64,000 bases of DNA, taken from Periplaneta americana (taxonomy: Eukaryota > Arthropoda > Insecta > Blattodea > Blattidae). The stretch spans positions 96,924,501-96,988,500 of the forward strand of contig NC_091124.1 in the NCBI RefSeq assembly GCF_040183065.1, given 5' to 3'. Positions 46,136-57,189 of this stretch are shown here, piece after piece (within the stretch, counting starts at the first letter, position 1; each line of letters begins with the position of its first letter). The translations under genes were made by a program, and so were the position numbers. The notes below the pieces were generated by a model, which ran no database searches, was not told the DNA's origin, and worked only from the letters and a program-made list of their open reading frames with translations.

Positions 46136-47146
46136 ATGGCGAACCGACGTGACATGAGACAGCGAGTTACAGCTCTAGTTGAGGCTGGATATGGGGCTAG
46201 ATCTGCTGGCCGTTTGGTCGGTGTTCCTGGAAGTACAGCCGTGAGGTGGGTTTATCATGACCAAAATTTAGGGGAGGTTGAAAATCGCCCTATTCCTGGG
46301 CGTTCGCGGATTTCTTCATTGTAAGAGGATGCTCTCTTATTCGAGACAGTTCGACAGGACCCTTTTCTGACTGCTAACGAAATAAGAGCAGTATCTAACT
46401 TTCCCGGCTCTTCACAGACTGTGATCAGCAGGTTGAGGAACCGCGATATTAGGAGCCGGAGGGCTGCGCAAATGGAAATATTGGGGGAAGCACAAGCTGT
46501 CGACCATCTTGCCTTCGCTACCAATCGAGTGGATTTCGATTGGAGAAATGTAATTTTCTCCGACGAAACAACCATCTCGAGTGATTACGAAGGTCCTGTC
46601 CGTGTCTATCGTGAGGATGGTCTCCGACATGACCAGCGCTATGTGCACCGACGTGAAAGATCGGGGCGCTTTAGCATATCGTGTTAGGGGTGGATGTCTT
46701 ACGATGGACCTGGCGTTATAGAACGCATCGGTGGCCGGTTTAATGCGGGAACTTACGAGCACATTCTGGAAAATATATTCGTTCCCTCCGCCCGAGAACG
46801 TTTTCCCGAAGGAACATTGCTGTTCCAGCAGAATAACCATCCCATGCACTATGCTGCAGGCATTCAAAGATGGTTTCAAAGGAGACCCGAGATCGAAATC
46901 ATTAATTGGCCTCCGAAGTCACCTGATTTGAATGTCATCGAAAATTTATGGGCGGAATTGAAAAAGAGAAGGATAGCCACCTATGCCCACCGACGCCCTC
47001 GAAATCGAGACGAATTTTGGGATCAAGTTGTTGACACCAGGGAAGATCTCGCCGGGGATCAGAACTTATTCTACAATCTCGTGACATCCATGCCGGATCG
47101 ACTTAGAGCTGTAATAGAAGCTGATGGCATGTGGACAAGATTTTAA
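46136..47146 (+). pseudogene. Tc1-like transposase pseudogene, near full length
   Basis: One frame of 337 codons starting MANRRDMRQRVTALVEAGYG is interrupted by only two stops (TAA 46322-46324, TAG 46685-46687) and no frameshift. It has the N-terminal paired-type helix-turn-helix, the first catalytic Asp in VIFSDETT, and the final Glu in SPDLNVIENLWAELKK. The second Asp, expected in FQQDN, is Asn (LLFQQNNHP). Spacing from that position to the Glu is 35 residues by my count, one more than classic Tc1. A Tc1-type enzyme would cut and paste the element at TA sites. Terminal repeats were not found. Confidence 0.9.
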
Positions 47147-47337
47147 GTTAACAGGTCTCTTTTTGTTTCTTATGATTTTTGTTTGAGGAAGAATACTTTT
47201 AACTTCCAAGTAAGATTAATTTTTTTGACGAGGTTCAGCCCACTTGTAAGACCCAGAAATTGGGCATAAATTATTCCATATTTTTCGACAAATTAGACAG
47301 TCGAGGAACTCTGAACAAATTAATTACACCTCAATAA

Positions 47338-47433
47338 AAAAAAAAAGTTTTACCCAGGATCGAACACGAGACGTTTCGGTTATATAGTGTTATATAGTGG
47401 AACCGACACGCTATTATATGAGCTAACGAGACA
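47338..47433 (-). tRNA. tRNA-like element with duplicated anticodon arm
   Basis: The minus strand has GTTAGCTCATATAATAGCG, an arm closed by CGGTT/AACCG, B-box GTGTTCGATCC and then T10. The loop of the arm contains ACTATATAAC twice in tandem. No acceptor pairing. Probably a polymerase III-derived relic. Confidence 0.35.
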
Positions 47434-49236
47434 AGACAGTGACAGCAGCAGTCCAGAATGTAGATCCCTTAGCAGGTATTTGCCATTCGGTACAGTGAGG
47501 CAGTGATATTTTGTAACTCGAGCTATGTTGTGAAATCCTGGCCTTAAATGGCAGTCTTCTTCGTGATCCTTATTCTGGTCCTTGTCCTTGTTGTGGTCCT
47601 TGTAACAATTCTCGTACTATTTCTCATGTTATGTATCGTTACGTCGTTATCGAGTGAACCGCGCTGTAGAACTTTAACTTCCGACGACCAAGAATCGTCT
47701 CATTGTTTTTCAGGGTAACTGTACATACTAGCCACAACCTCAATCAGAGAATTATTTATTTATATTGATGTACATTTAATGTGTCACCTGGCTACTACTT
47801 TGAAGACAAAACTAAACTTTCTATAATTTATTTTATTACAATATTTTCACAATCGCCGCCGAGTAATAACAAAGGAATAACACCTATCGACAAATACGAA
47901 TAATAACAAATGAATGAGATCTATCGACAAATAACAAATGGCGATCACATATGAAAATGTTAGCGTCCAAAAACAGTTAATTCAAATTTAAAAATGATTA
48001 ATAATAATTTATTTTTTATTAAGTTCGGCCAAAAATAGTATGCAATACATGTGTTAAGTGCATAGCAGAATCTAACTTTTCCTCGATTGTGTTATAATGC
48101 ACTTACCACGCTTGTATCGCAATATACTATTATAATTCTACTACACCGTCGAGATACCCATATTCGTCAATTGTTTGTACTGTAGCTATGGCGCTAATCA
48201 GGTTTTCTTCCAAGACTGCCTCGTTTCGAGTAGTATCACACTGGCGTTGATGGTTTGGAAATGGCAATTTTAAGGATGAAAATGAATTGAAATAAAATCC
48301 AAGGTTTAGAAAACTAAGAAAATATATAATAGTGGAGTGTTATCTGAGAATTATTATTAACCGAGCATTATAACAACTGAGATAACAAATAAATTTAGTG
48401 ACGTTGGTGAAAAGTCGTTTTCTTTGAGAATTCTGTGAATAGACTTTTCATAAGAAATAATTAATTCAGACAATAGTTGAAGTGCTAGAAAGCAAAACAA
48501 TACTTATAGCTACGAGCTAGGCTTTGCGGAAAATTTTTGCCAGCCTGAAATTCTTATGAAAAGAAATAAGGTGGGAATAGTTTCTCTGTCCTAGCGGGCA
48601 AGACCTACACTTCCCTGGTGTAGAAGTATGCAGATACTGTAGTATGTAAATGAGTAAAAGTATATGTATGGATGTTGCATAGTCCACCTTAACGTTGCTC
48701 AGTAGATAGGTTATTCATTACTTGAATGTGTTGATTCTATGAAATATTCAAAATGCTTTAATTTACTTAACGATCCTCTTGTAGACTTTAATTACGGAAA
48801 GAATATGAGAGGTAGCCTATATCGCATTTATAAACTTCGGTAGTTAACACAAACTTTTCTCGTTTAATTCGAAGTCGCTTTTTCATCCACAGCTATATTT
48901 TACGGATAAAAGCAATACAACAATTTTTTTAACGAGATTATAGTTTCCGTGATGTCTTAGTTGATGTAATATCATTGTCACCATTATTATGACGACTAAT
49001 TTCATTACCATTTCTGCAACTGGTAAAGATTTATTTTAGCGGAAATCATCCCCAAGACAACTCTTGTGACTGAGTTCTAATACTACTTCGTCTGATTGCC
49101 TGGTTCGCTATTGTCTAATTTTTCCGTAAATATATGAGGAAAAAAATAAAGTAATCCCATGATAAATCGATTGATTTGTAAAATTACAGATTACTGTCAG
49201 AACATTTTAATCGCAATCTTCATACCCATCAAGAGA
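47434..49236. other. unassigned sequence
   Basis: Apart from a short match to the flank of repeat R near 47725-47755, nothing recognised. Confidence 0.45.
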
Positions 49237-49259
49237 CCACTATCATTATCATTATCATT

Positions 49260-49308
<49 letters not shown>

Positions 49309-49310
49309 AC
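49237..49310. repeat. (ATC)n microsatellite
   Basis: ATT/ATC passing into a perfect ATC tract, with imperfect CAC/ATC units to about 49480. Confidence 0.95.
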
Positions 49311-49627
49311 AACAAAAATAACTTAATTGGTCTACCATCGCCTCATCATTGTCACTACTACCTCTTTACCAACGAATCACTAGCATGGTCATCACATCAA
49401 CACCATCGACACAACGAACATCACCTCCCAGCAACACCATCACATCCACATTACGGTGTCTTCCTTGCTATGAAACGTCATTAGCACAACATTAATAACT
49501 ATCACTCTTATGACGAGTGCACCAATCTCGGTTAGGAACTTTTAAGTAACAGATATTAGATACAAATCAAGATTTCAGGTATAACTCCCTGTAAAGTTGA
49601 TTTGAATAATTTCGAGGGAAAAATTGT

Positions 49628-49698
49628 TCCGGAGCCGGGTATCGAACCCGGGACCTTTGGTTTAACCTACCAACGCTCTATCACTGAGCTACCCGGGA
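49628..49698 (-). tRNA. tRNA-like module, Asn-like anticodon loop
   Basis: 71-nt cloverleaf: acceptor with six of seven pairs, D stem GCTC/GAGC-type, T arm CCGGG/CCCGG. The anticodon stem is TTGGT/ACCAA with loop AGGTTAA, which reads GTT (Asn) but has G at position 33. Confidence 0.55.
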
Positions 49699-49875
49699 AC
49701 TCTAACCGACACCGATCCAATTTTTCCCTCTATATCCACAGACCTCAAAGTGGGCTGACAACCGTCAAGCAACCAACTTCGAGTGCACACTAACTATGTG
49801 TGACTTAAATTGTGGTTTTCTGTTAACGAACAGTGACGTGTATTATGCAAATCAAGATTTCAGGTATAACTCCCT

Positions 49876-49914
49876 GTTAAACCAAAGGTCCCGGGTTCGA
49901 TACCCGGCTCCGGA
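49876..49914 (+). tRNA. 3' half of tRNA-like module
   Basis: Starts inside the anticodon loop (GTTAAACCAAAGG) and runs to the acceptor end CTCCGGA. The 5' half is replaced by the inverted unit. Confidence 0.5.
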
Positions 49915-50128
49915 ACAATTTTTCCCTCGAAATTATTCAAATCAACTTTACAGGGAGTTATACCTGAAATCTTGATTTGCATAATACACGTCACTGTTCG
50001 TTAACAGAAAACCACAATTTAAGTCACACAGAGTTAGCGTGCACTCGAAGTTGGTTGCTTGACGGTTGTCAGCCCACTTTGAGTTCTGTGGATATAGAGG
50101 GAAAAATTGGATCGGTGTCGGTTAGAGT

Positions 50129-50199
50129 TCCCGGGTAGCTCAGTGGTAGAGCGTTGGTACGTTAAACCAAAGGTCCCGGGTTCGATACCCTGCTCCGGA
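50129..50199 (+). tRNA. tRNA-like module, Asn-like anticodon loop
   Basis: A-box TAGCTCAGTGGTAGAG, B-box GGGTTCGATACCC, acceptor with six of seven pairs. Anticodon loop ACGTTAA: GTT with C33. Followed by ACAATTTTTCCC, a possible T5 terminator. Confidence 0.6.
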
Positions 50200-50374
50200 A
50201 CAATTTTTCCCTCGAAATTATTCAGATATTAGATAACCATGCATTATTTTGTTTTGTGACACCAAGCTCCGTTACGAGTTAAATCACGCTAATAATGAGA
50301 ATTTAATAACAGGGCTATGGAGAGATTTTGCAATAACGTGTTTCTTGATAGAATGTACTCTTATACCACGTGGC

Positions 50375-50630
50375 GTCCACACCTGTGGAGTAATGGTCAG
50401 CGCGTCTGGCCGCGAAACCGGGTGGCCCGGGTTAGAATCCCGGTCAGGGTAAGTTACCTGGTTGAGGTTTTTCCGGGGTTTTCCCTCAACCCAATACGAG
50501 CAAATGCTGGGAAACTTTCGGTGTTCGACCCCGGACTCATTTCATCGGCATTATCACCTTCATTTCATTCAGACGCTAAATAACTTAGATGTTGATACAG
50601 CTTCGTAAAATAACCCAATAAAATAAAAAA
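50375..50630 (+). mobile_element. SINE-A, full length, with target duplication
   Basis: tRNA-like head with B-box GGGTTAGAATCCC (one change), the standard body and the tail ATACAGCTTCGTAAAATAAC. Flanked by ATACCACGTGGC (50363-50374) and ATACCACTTGGC (50631-50642). Confidence 0.92.
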
Positions 50631-50723
50631 ATACCACTTGGCAGAATACAGTGACTACAGTAACGGCATGTAGTACGAGAGAGATTTTTCCCAGTCATGA
50701 GTGATTGGATACGGTAAATACAA

Positions 50724-50792
<69 letters not shown>
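50724..50792. repeat. (AAT)n microsatellite
   Basis: Perfect AAT tract. Confidence 0.95.
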
Positions 50793-50924
50793 TGCGTCAG
50801 ATCATAGCATTTGGAGGCATGGAAGGTGATGTATTAGAGAATATCACGTTAAATAATGTTGACAGAGAAAGGGTCATTCAGGAACGAGGTTTGGCGAAGC
50901 CTAGATTTGATTTAAATTAATTAA

Positions 50925-51620
50925 GGGGTTAGGTACAGCTTACAGCAGTAAAATGTTTGGAAATATTCAACATTTTTTCCTCCATTACTGTATCTTGAAC
51001 AATATTGAAAATTGATATGTATAAAACACTGTCCTTCTGCTATATGAGAAAAATATTTTTACGATTACAAAAATTATTTATATATATATATTTTTTTAAA
51101 TTCAAAAAGTGATAAAGTGTTTACCTCATAACTAAAAACTTTGTGAAATTTTCATGTTCTCTCTCTTTTATTTTATTGCTGAAGCTCATGTTTACAAATC
51201 ATGCTCTTTCCACTACATTCCTTAATAAATAATATATATATTTTTTTATTTTGTGTTAGAAGAAAATAATGATATTTGATCATTTTTAAAAATTAATTTA
51301 TTTTTTATCAATCTATCAAAGGTAGTAAAGAAGTGATCTTGCATGATATTATAGATAAATACACACAAAAATTTCATCACAGAATGTTGGATAATTTTTT
51401 AGTTATGTGGGAAACGCATCATCACTGCACAGTGAATTAAATTTTGAAAAAAAAAAAAAATGTAAATAATTTTTTTAAATCGTAAAAATATTTTTTTCGT
51501 ATAGCAGAAGAACAGTGTTTTACACATACTACTAATTTTCATTTTTGAACAAAATACAGTAATTGAGGAAAAAATGTTGAATATTTCCAAAATTGTTTGT
51601 TGTAAGCTGTACCTAACCTC
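50925..51620. mobile_element. TTAA-flanked MITE with long inverted ends
   Basis: TTAA on both sides (50921-50924, 51621-51624). The ends read GGGGTTAGGTACAGCTTACA and, inverted, GAGGTTAGGTACAGCTTACA, and homology continues inward for about 180 bp with indels. The centre is AT-rich and non-coding. piggyBac/Kolobok-type target. Confidence 0.8.
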
Positions 51621-51624
51621 TTAA

Positions 51625-52041
51625 GTGGTTAATAATGTGAATAAATAGTATTTGAGTTTATGTTCACACGAACTGTAACTTACGCCTATGTTTATATTTA
51701 GCGTTGCAATTTTAAAGACATTTGTTTTTGGAGACAATGTCTCTTAACTTTTCTATTGCTTAAATAGAGAATTAACGATTTTTCAAGATCCTATAGCGAC
51801 AAAAATAAAACTTTATCCATTGATAATAAGGACTCTAGCAACGTTTGAACTACGGTTTCGCGACTTTCCGTACTTTCTTCTTAAAATTTATAGCCTATTT
51901 TCAAATTATTGTAGGTATTTTCTGTAGGCCCTACTTAACAATTGAATAATTAGGAGATACAAATAATGGGATAAAAATGTTGGTACATCACGTATAAAGC
52001 ACAGAAGAAAATTGTACGTATTTTAATATAGTTATTCGGTA
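51625..52041. other. unassigned sequence
   Basis: No gene or repeat recognised. Confidence 0.5.
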
Positions 52042-52316
52042 AAAAAGGTAAAGGTATCCCCGTAACATGCCATGAAGGCACTTGGGGGGCATGGAGGTAG
52101 AGCCCCATGCTTTCCATGACCTCGGCACTAGAATGAGGTGGTGTGGTCGGTACCACGCTCTGACCGCCTTTTACCCCCGGGAAAGACCCGGTACTCAATT
52201 TTATAGAAGGCTGAGTGAACCTTGGGGCCATTCTGAAAGTTTGGCAACGAGAAAAAATCCTGTCACCACCTGGGATCGAACCCCGGACCTTTCAGTCCGT
52301 AGCCAGCTGCTCTGTA
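52042..52316 (-). mobile_element. tRNA-Arg-headed SINE-B, head truncated
   Basis: Same body as 12277-12567. On the minus strand the tRNA-like head begins inside the D arm (AGAGCAGCTGGCTACGGACT), so about 20 nt are missing. B-box GGGGTTCGATCCC intact. Confidence 0.85.
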
Positions 52317-52918
52317 CACCGAAAAATTCTTCCAGCAATCTTCTTTTTGTTTTATTGCCACGCCATCAGTTTGTTTATTTTCTGTTATTTCTTTATAGTA
52401 TTTCTCAATAAGATCGAATAAGAATGAATTTTCGTACGCGCTGAAATTTGGTGCTCTCTCCCTTTTCATTTCTTTCCTTTCCACAATTACTTATCTGAAG
52501 GAATTATAATAGAAAAGAAGCTTACGTTTATATATACACCAGGTATGCTCATTCTCTGACTCCCGATTACGTTCTGTAATCACAACCTTCGAATGTAGAG
52601 CGTGCTGTTCCCCGTTCGAAGCTCAATGGATGACTGCAGAAGGCAATTCAAGTACTCAGTAAACGCACGAACAGTGCGGGATAATGACACAGTCAAAACC
52701 TTCTGTAAGCAAACGATCATTCCGTACAGTGTGGGAGGAAGACTATTTTTGTTGTACGTTCGGTGAAAACGGAAAGTGATTACTATATTGTAAGGTACTG
52801 TCAGGAATAGGCCTGCTACTGAGCAACATAAAACCACATTATGGACTCTGCTACCCAGAACATGCCGAAGTGACAGAGAAGCTGTTTTCTGTAATATAGC
52901 CTATTTTCATATACCAAC
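52317..52918. other. unassigned sequence
   Basis: No gene or repeat recognised. Confidence 0.5.
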
Positions 52919-52961
52919 GTTATTATTATTATTATTATTATTATTATCATTATTATTATTA

Positions 52962-53015
<54 letters not shown>

Positions 53016-53043
53016 GACCTATTATTATTAGACCTATTATTAT
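52919..53043. repeat. (ATT)n microsatellite, interrupted
   Basis: ATT with ATC variants and a duplicated AGACCTATTATT near the end. Confidence 0.95.
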
Positions 53044-53099
53044 TCTTATTTTGGTGATTTTATTCCAGCAGAAATAGATATTTTGATAAAATAATTTTT

Positions 53100-53755
53100 C
53101 AGAGGTGCAACGTGCACTGCAGCTTCAAGAATTGAAAGCATTTCATGAAAGGCCAAACACTGAAGAGAGTCGAACAATTCAGAGTCTATGTTTTGGAGCA
53201 AGTTAGCCTATGTAGTATGTTGGGAATTAGCTAAGGCACTAAAACCCTTCACGGATGGTGAACTTGTAAAGAGATGTATGGTGCCTGAACAAAATATAGT
53301 TAATTATGTCTCTGTACTGCAACAGTTCAAATGTGAATTCACAGAACATAGATTTAGTGAGTTTTAGACGTATGGAGAGTGATATTAGTAATTTTGTTAA
53401 TCTTTTCATAAATTTAGTACAATCCGTGAGAGTGCAGTTCCAGGACGAGTTAATTGATTTACTAAGAAACGTAGAATTCAGAACTAAATGCAGAGAATAT
53501 GACTTGACAAGCATAGAATTATTTAAAAAATGAACAAAACTAAATATTACAAGATGAGCTTATTCGTTGCCACTGTGTTAGCTACCTTCGCCTCGACATA
53601 TGTGTGCGAACAATTATTTTTGAGAATGAAGGTTACTAAATCCAAACATAACTTAGGTCCCGATTAACAGATGAGCATCTTTAGCGAATTGCAGTAAATT
53701 CGTTGGAAATAGATTCCCGATTACTTGCAGAAAAGAATGCAGATGTTGAATAGAC
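53100..53755 (+). pseudogene. hAT transposase remnant (mid fragment fused to C-terminus)
   Basis: The first part encodes VVCWELAKALKPFTDGELVK, the block that follows the BED finger in GTF2IRD2/FAM200-type hAT proteins. It then jumps to the C-terminal region: LQQFKCEFTEHRF, VQFQDELIDLLRNVEF and, after a frame change, FASTYVCEQLFLRMKVTKSK with a RLTDEHL-like end, which is the hAT dimerisation domain. Several stops and frame changes. The catalytic middle is deleted. It belongs to the same broad hAT group as 2160-3080. Termini not found. Confidence 0.8.
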
Positions 53756-54339
53756 CGCAAAGTAGACTATGTGGTGGAATATGAAAATGTTATTATCTAT
53801 GATATTATTATATCATAACTCTATTAAATATAATAAATAAAGTAATAACTGAATATTTCAGTGTTATACTCTTTCCTTTTTCAAATTCAGTTTATTATCC
53901 GTATTTGTAAGAGAGTAAGAACTATGCTACGGGCGGTGCTGCAATGTACTCGTACAGTGCAATGTAGTTGCGGAGCCCAGTATATGTTATGCAGTGCAGC
54001 ATCATCCGTGTAATCGGAGCTTTCACAATTTTGAGCTTACCTGATATACACGAATAAATATAAATTACAAACTGTTTATAGAGTATTTTATAATACGGCT
54101 TCGAAAAATCAACTAGGCACTGGCTCATGATTGCTATGAAGTATTGCTTCAGAGAGGAATAATGGCAAAATAAACACGCGGCAACTAACCGCGGTTTCGT
54201 AACCAAGCGAAGTTGATTGAGCATCGGTTTATATTCTTATTAGTTAACCATGCGTATCTAATCATGCATTCTAACCGAGATTGGTGCACTCGGCCATTAG
54301 ACATTTAAGGGGACTTAGACGTGAGTTTTTTTTTACATT

Positions 54340-54342
<3 letters not shown>
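53756..54342. other. unassigned sequence
   Basis: No gene or repeat recognised. Confidence 0.5.

Positions 54343-54382
<40 letters not shown>
54343..54382. repeat. (TA)n tract, left side of pogo insertion
   Basis: About 20 TA units directly abutting the transposon end. The matching tract on the far side (56969-57010) shows that the element split one microsatellite. Confidence 0.9.
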
Positions 54383-54385
<3 letters not shown>

Positions 54386-54692
54386 GAGGACCGTGTATAT
54401 TGGACCACCTAAGTTTGAATGGCCGTAACTCACTTATCATATTGAGAAAAATGTCCCTGAATTTTTATGATGGTAGATTGCCATAATAAATCCCTAAGTA
54501 GAATAAGACTTCACTAATTTTAATTCTAATACTTCAAAAATAAAATTTAATCAAAATTTCGAAGCCGTGTAATTTGAGTCAGGGTCGTGTAATATGAACC
54601 AGAGGATCGTGTAACTTGGACCAGGCATATTAAACACATTTAACTCCTATAATGTTGTTTATTTAAACAAAAATTTGTGTCAAGCAATGATT

Positions 54693-56182
54693 TCACATAC
54701 AACAGTAATAAAATAGTTCATCTGTAATTGTTGCACACTCTTCGTGGGTCCATTTTCCACACCGATTGCACTGAATCCAGTCTTTGTTCTCACTTTCGCC
54801 ACAAATAACACAGCGTGTTTTGGATGTCACCTTAACTTTCGAATCAAATAATTTTCTCTTCTTTGCGGCCTTCCCATCTGATTGTTGCTGCAGAGCATTC
54901 TTGTGTGGCGTAGCGGTCAGCACCACGCCAGATGCATTGTATCTCGTTCCGGATTTTCTCTGTCCAGATTTTGAAGAAGAAGGCAGAGGCCTTATTTCCT
55001 TCACTGACACATATTCTGTGAGACCAGAAAGTAGCTCCACATTGTCTCCCATCTTTTTCTCTGCTGATGCTGCTATTGTTGCTCCTTCCACTTCTTCTGC
55101 TGCCCGAGATGCTGATGCTGATGGCTGACCATTCAAAGGCCGATCGGTCACCAAAGAAGGCGCGAAATCAGCCTCTGAAAACACATTTCGGTCGACAGGC
55201 CAAAGACCAGTGTGCCTGAAGCCATTCAATGCAATCTGCATATTTGATGCCCTGGGGAATGCCACTCCTACCAGTGAGGCAATGTGCTGGACATTCAGCC
55301 GCTGCCCTGGAAGTTCCCTCATCTTCGTTGATATGGCAGCTGACATGAATGTGTTCAGAGGTTTGAAGAACGACACATCCAGTGGTTGGAGACGGTGCGT
55401 GCAGTGCGACGGCAGAGATAACATAATCACACCGTACTGACGGCAGATCTCAATCGCTTTGAGCGATTGCGTATGGCTACTGTGACCATCTAAAATCAAC
55501 AATACTTTCTTCTGAGGGCTGGGTTTGACAGTTCTAATGAAGTGTCTAATCCATTCACAGAATGTGTCAGAATCCATCCATCCCTTATCCTGAAGCGGAA
55601 GATGGTGTTAGGAGGTGCTCCAAATGTGAGAGACTCCATCATTTTTTTCCTAGCGTAAATCAGCATAGGAGGTACAAAGAAGCCACTCGCACTCATGGGA
55701 TACACTCCTGTCACATTCTGACCTCGCTCACAAGAAGAAATGGCTCCAACCTGATGTTTTCCCCTCTGTGCCAAAATCTTCTCTTGGCGTTGAACGACAG
55801 TATGGGATGTCTCGTCCATGTTGAATATTCTGGCAGCAGTTAATTTGTGTTGGTCGACAAGTTGTTCCAGTGTGTCAAAGAACTTTCCGACTACAACCCT
55901 GTTGAATCCTGAAGTCCTGGCAACTGATGTGCCTTCTGGCTCCCTAAGGCTAAGTTTGGGATGGCGCTTCATAAAGCCGGAAACCCATTCTTTGCGGGAA
56001 GACTTCGTTTCCTTGTTGAACCGAATGGCTAGTTTATTCTTCTCTGCACTAGGTATATTATACCTTCGTCCAGCCTCATTGACGCCAACCCCTTCCGATA
56101 TTGCAACTAAAGCGAGTTGCACATTTTCTTCTTTCTACTTCCCATACACTCCCTTGGCTTTTCTTGCCTGTCTTGTAGTCAT
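54693..56182 (-). pseudogene. pogo-like transposase (DDE_1) with C-terminal PHD-type finger
   Basis: The start is taken at 56180-56182 (MTTRQARKAKGVYGK), followed by an early stop. The main frame then has the helix-turn-helix start LALVAISEGVGVNEAGRRYN, a CENP-B-type part (WVSGFMKRHPKLSLREPEG), first Asp in FNMDETS, second Asp in LLILDGHSSH and third Asp in HRLQPLDVSFFKPL, 36 residues apart by count, as in DDxD pogo enzymes. The end is a Cys-rich finger (CVICGESENKDWIQCNRCG, then KWTHEECA). A one-base deletion near 55597 shifts the frame between the first and second Asp. In an intact copy it would cut and paste the element at TA sites. Confidence 0.88.
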
Positions 56183-56578
56183 CTGTAAAGTAATGGCGAA
56201 AGCAGAATTCGTTAAAAAGTTGTAATTGTCGACCCACCAAATGAAACGAAGTCTTATTACAGAATTTAAGAAATAAAATATTATTAACATTGAAATAAAC
56301 TAAAGTGATGTTTTATAATAATATTATTTATATAATATATAAATAATATTATAATTATATGTCCTTACAAAATTTTCATCCACTGACCTGTGATTTTTGG
56401 AAATTCACACTAGTGAAGACATAATGGACAATTTTATCTTCTAAATTTGTTATATTGTAAGGGTTGGCACATTTTAGCATTGGCTCAAGTTACACGCTTT
56501 GTGATGGTTCAATTTACACGCATTGTAAAAGAAACACTTAAAAATTATTTACGTAAAAACTATTTTACACACATTGAT

Positions 56579-56742
56579 ATAAATTTCACTCAACTTACCT
56601 CAAACACTGGTATTTCTTCGTATGTATAAGGCAGTCTTGTATTTCTAAACTTCTTCGCACATAAATTTCACTCAACTTACCTCAAACACTGGTATTTCTT
56701 CGTATGTATAAGGCAGTCTTGTATTTCTAAACTTCTTCGCAC
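56579..56742. repeat. 82-bp exact tandem duplication
   Basis: 56579-56660 and 56661-56742 look identical, so the duplication is recent relative to the element. Confidence 0.92.
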
Positions 56743-56966
56743 AACACGCTGTCAAACTATTGTGAAAAGATTTGAAGAATTTGGGGACAGAATGTTCGAC
56801 ACCGTTATGGCCGCGTCAAGCCAACCCTGCATAATGAGATTTATGGACAGTTGCCTACCATGTAGAAGGTTCAAAGCGCTGTATAAAGTACCTTGCAAAT
56901 TATCCTGGAAATAGTGATTGCATCGGTGGATCAAGTAACACACTGGTCCAAGTTACACGGACTTCT

Positions 56967-56968
<2 letters not shown>

Positions 56969-57010
<42 letters not shown>
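56969..57010. repeat. (TA)n tract, right side of pogo insertion
   Basis: Continues the microsatellite seen at 54343-54382. Confidence 0.9.
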
Positions 57011-57016
<6 letters not shown>

Positions 57017-57189
57017 ATATGTACAATCTTTATTTTTTGTCTGAAAATATCAAAGATATCTATATGAAATTTTTCACGTACATACGAGCATAGCATAGTT
57101 GAGTGAATAAATATTGAAAAGTTCATTGAAATTTTTGAAATAGTTCGATCACAAAAATTTAATTCTGGTTAAACATCTAAATATAATTA

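Larger units (their letters stand above)
49563..50222. mobile_element. tRNA hairpin element, Asn-like family
   Basis: Flanked by a 13-bp direct repeat CAGATATTAGATA (49550-49562, 50223-50235). The left half (49563-49875) is more than one full unit in reverse orientation: CAAATCAAGATTTCAG recurs at 49563 and 49848, 285 bp apart. The right half (49876-50222) is a direct partial unit starting mid-tRNA plus one full unit, and CGGAACAATTTTTCCC recurs at 49911 and 50196, again 285 bp apart. The inner junction is at the anticodon arm. Same design as 47-558 and 6265-7151 but different sequence. Non-coding. Confidence 0.8.
54383..56968 (-). mobile_element. pogo-like DNA transposon, near complete but inactive
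   Basis: Ends GGGGAGGACCGTGTATATTG and, inverted, GGAGAAGTCCGTGTAACTTG are flanked by TA in a (TA)n tract. The terminal word CGTGTAAYTTGGACC recurs imperfectly at 54568-54625 on one side and, inverted, near 56484, 56509 and 56946 on the other: subterminal repeats typical of transposase binding. One gene runs on the minus strand (54693-56182). An 82-bp tandem duplication (56579-56742) lies between promoter end and gene. Confidence 0.88.

Noticed and set aside
54784-56225. Plus-strand frames of 76-135 codons
   Set aside because: They are antisense shadows of the pogo transposase gene on the minus strand.
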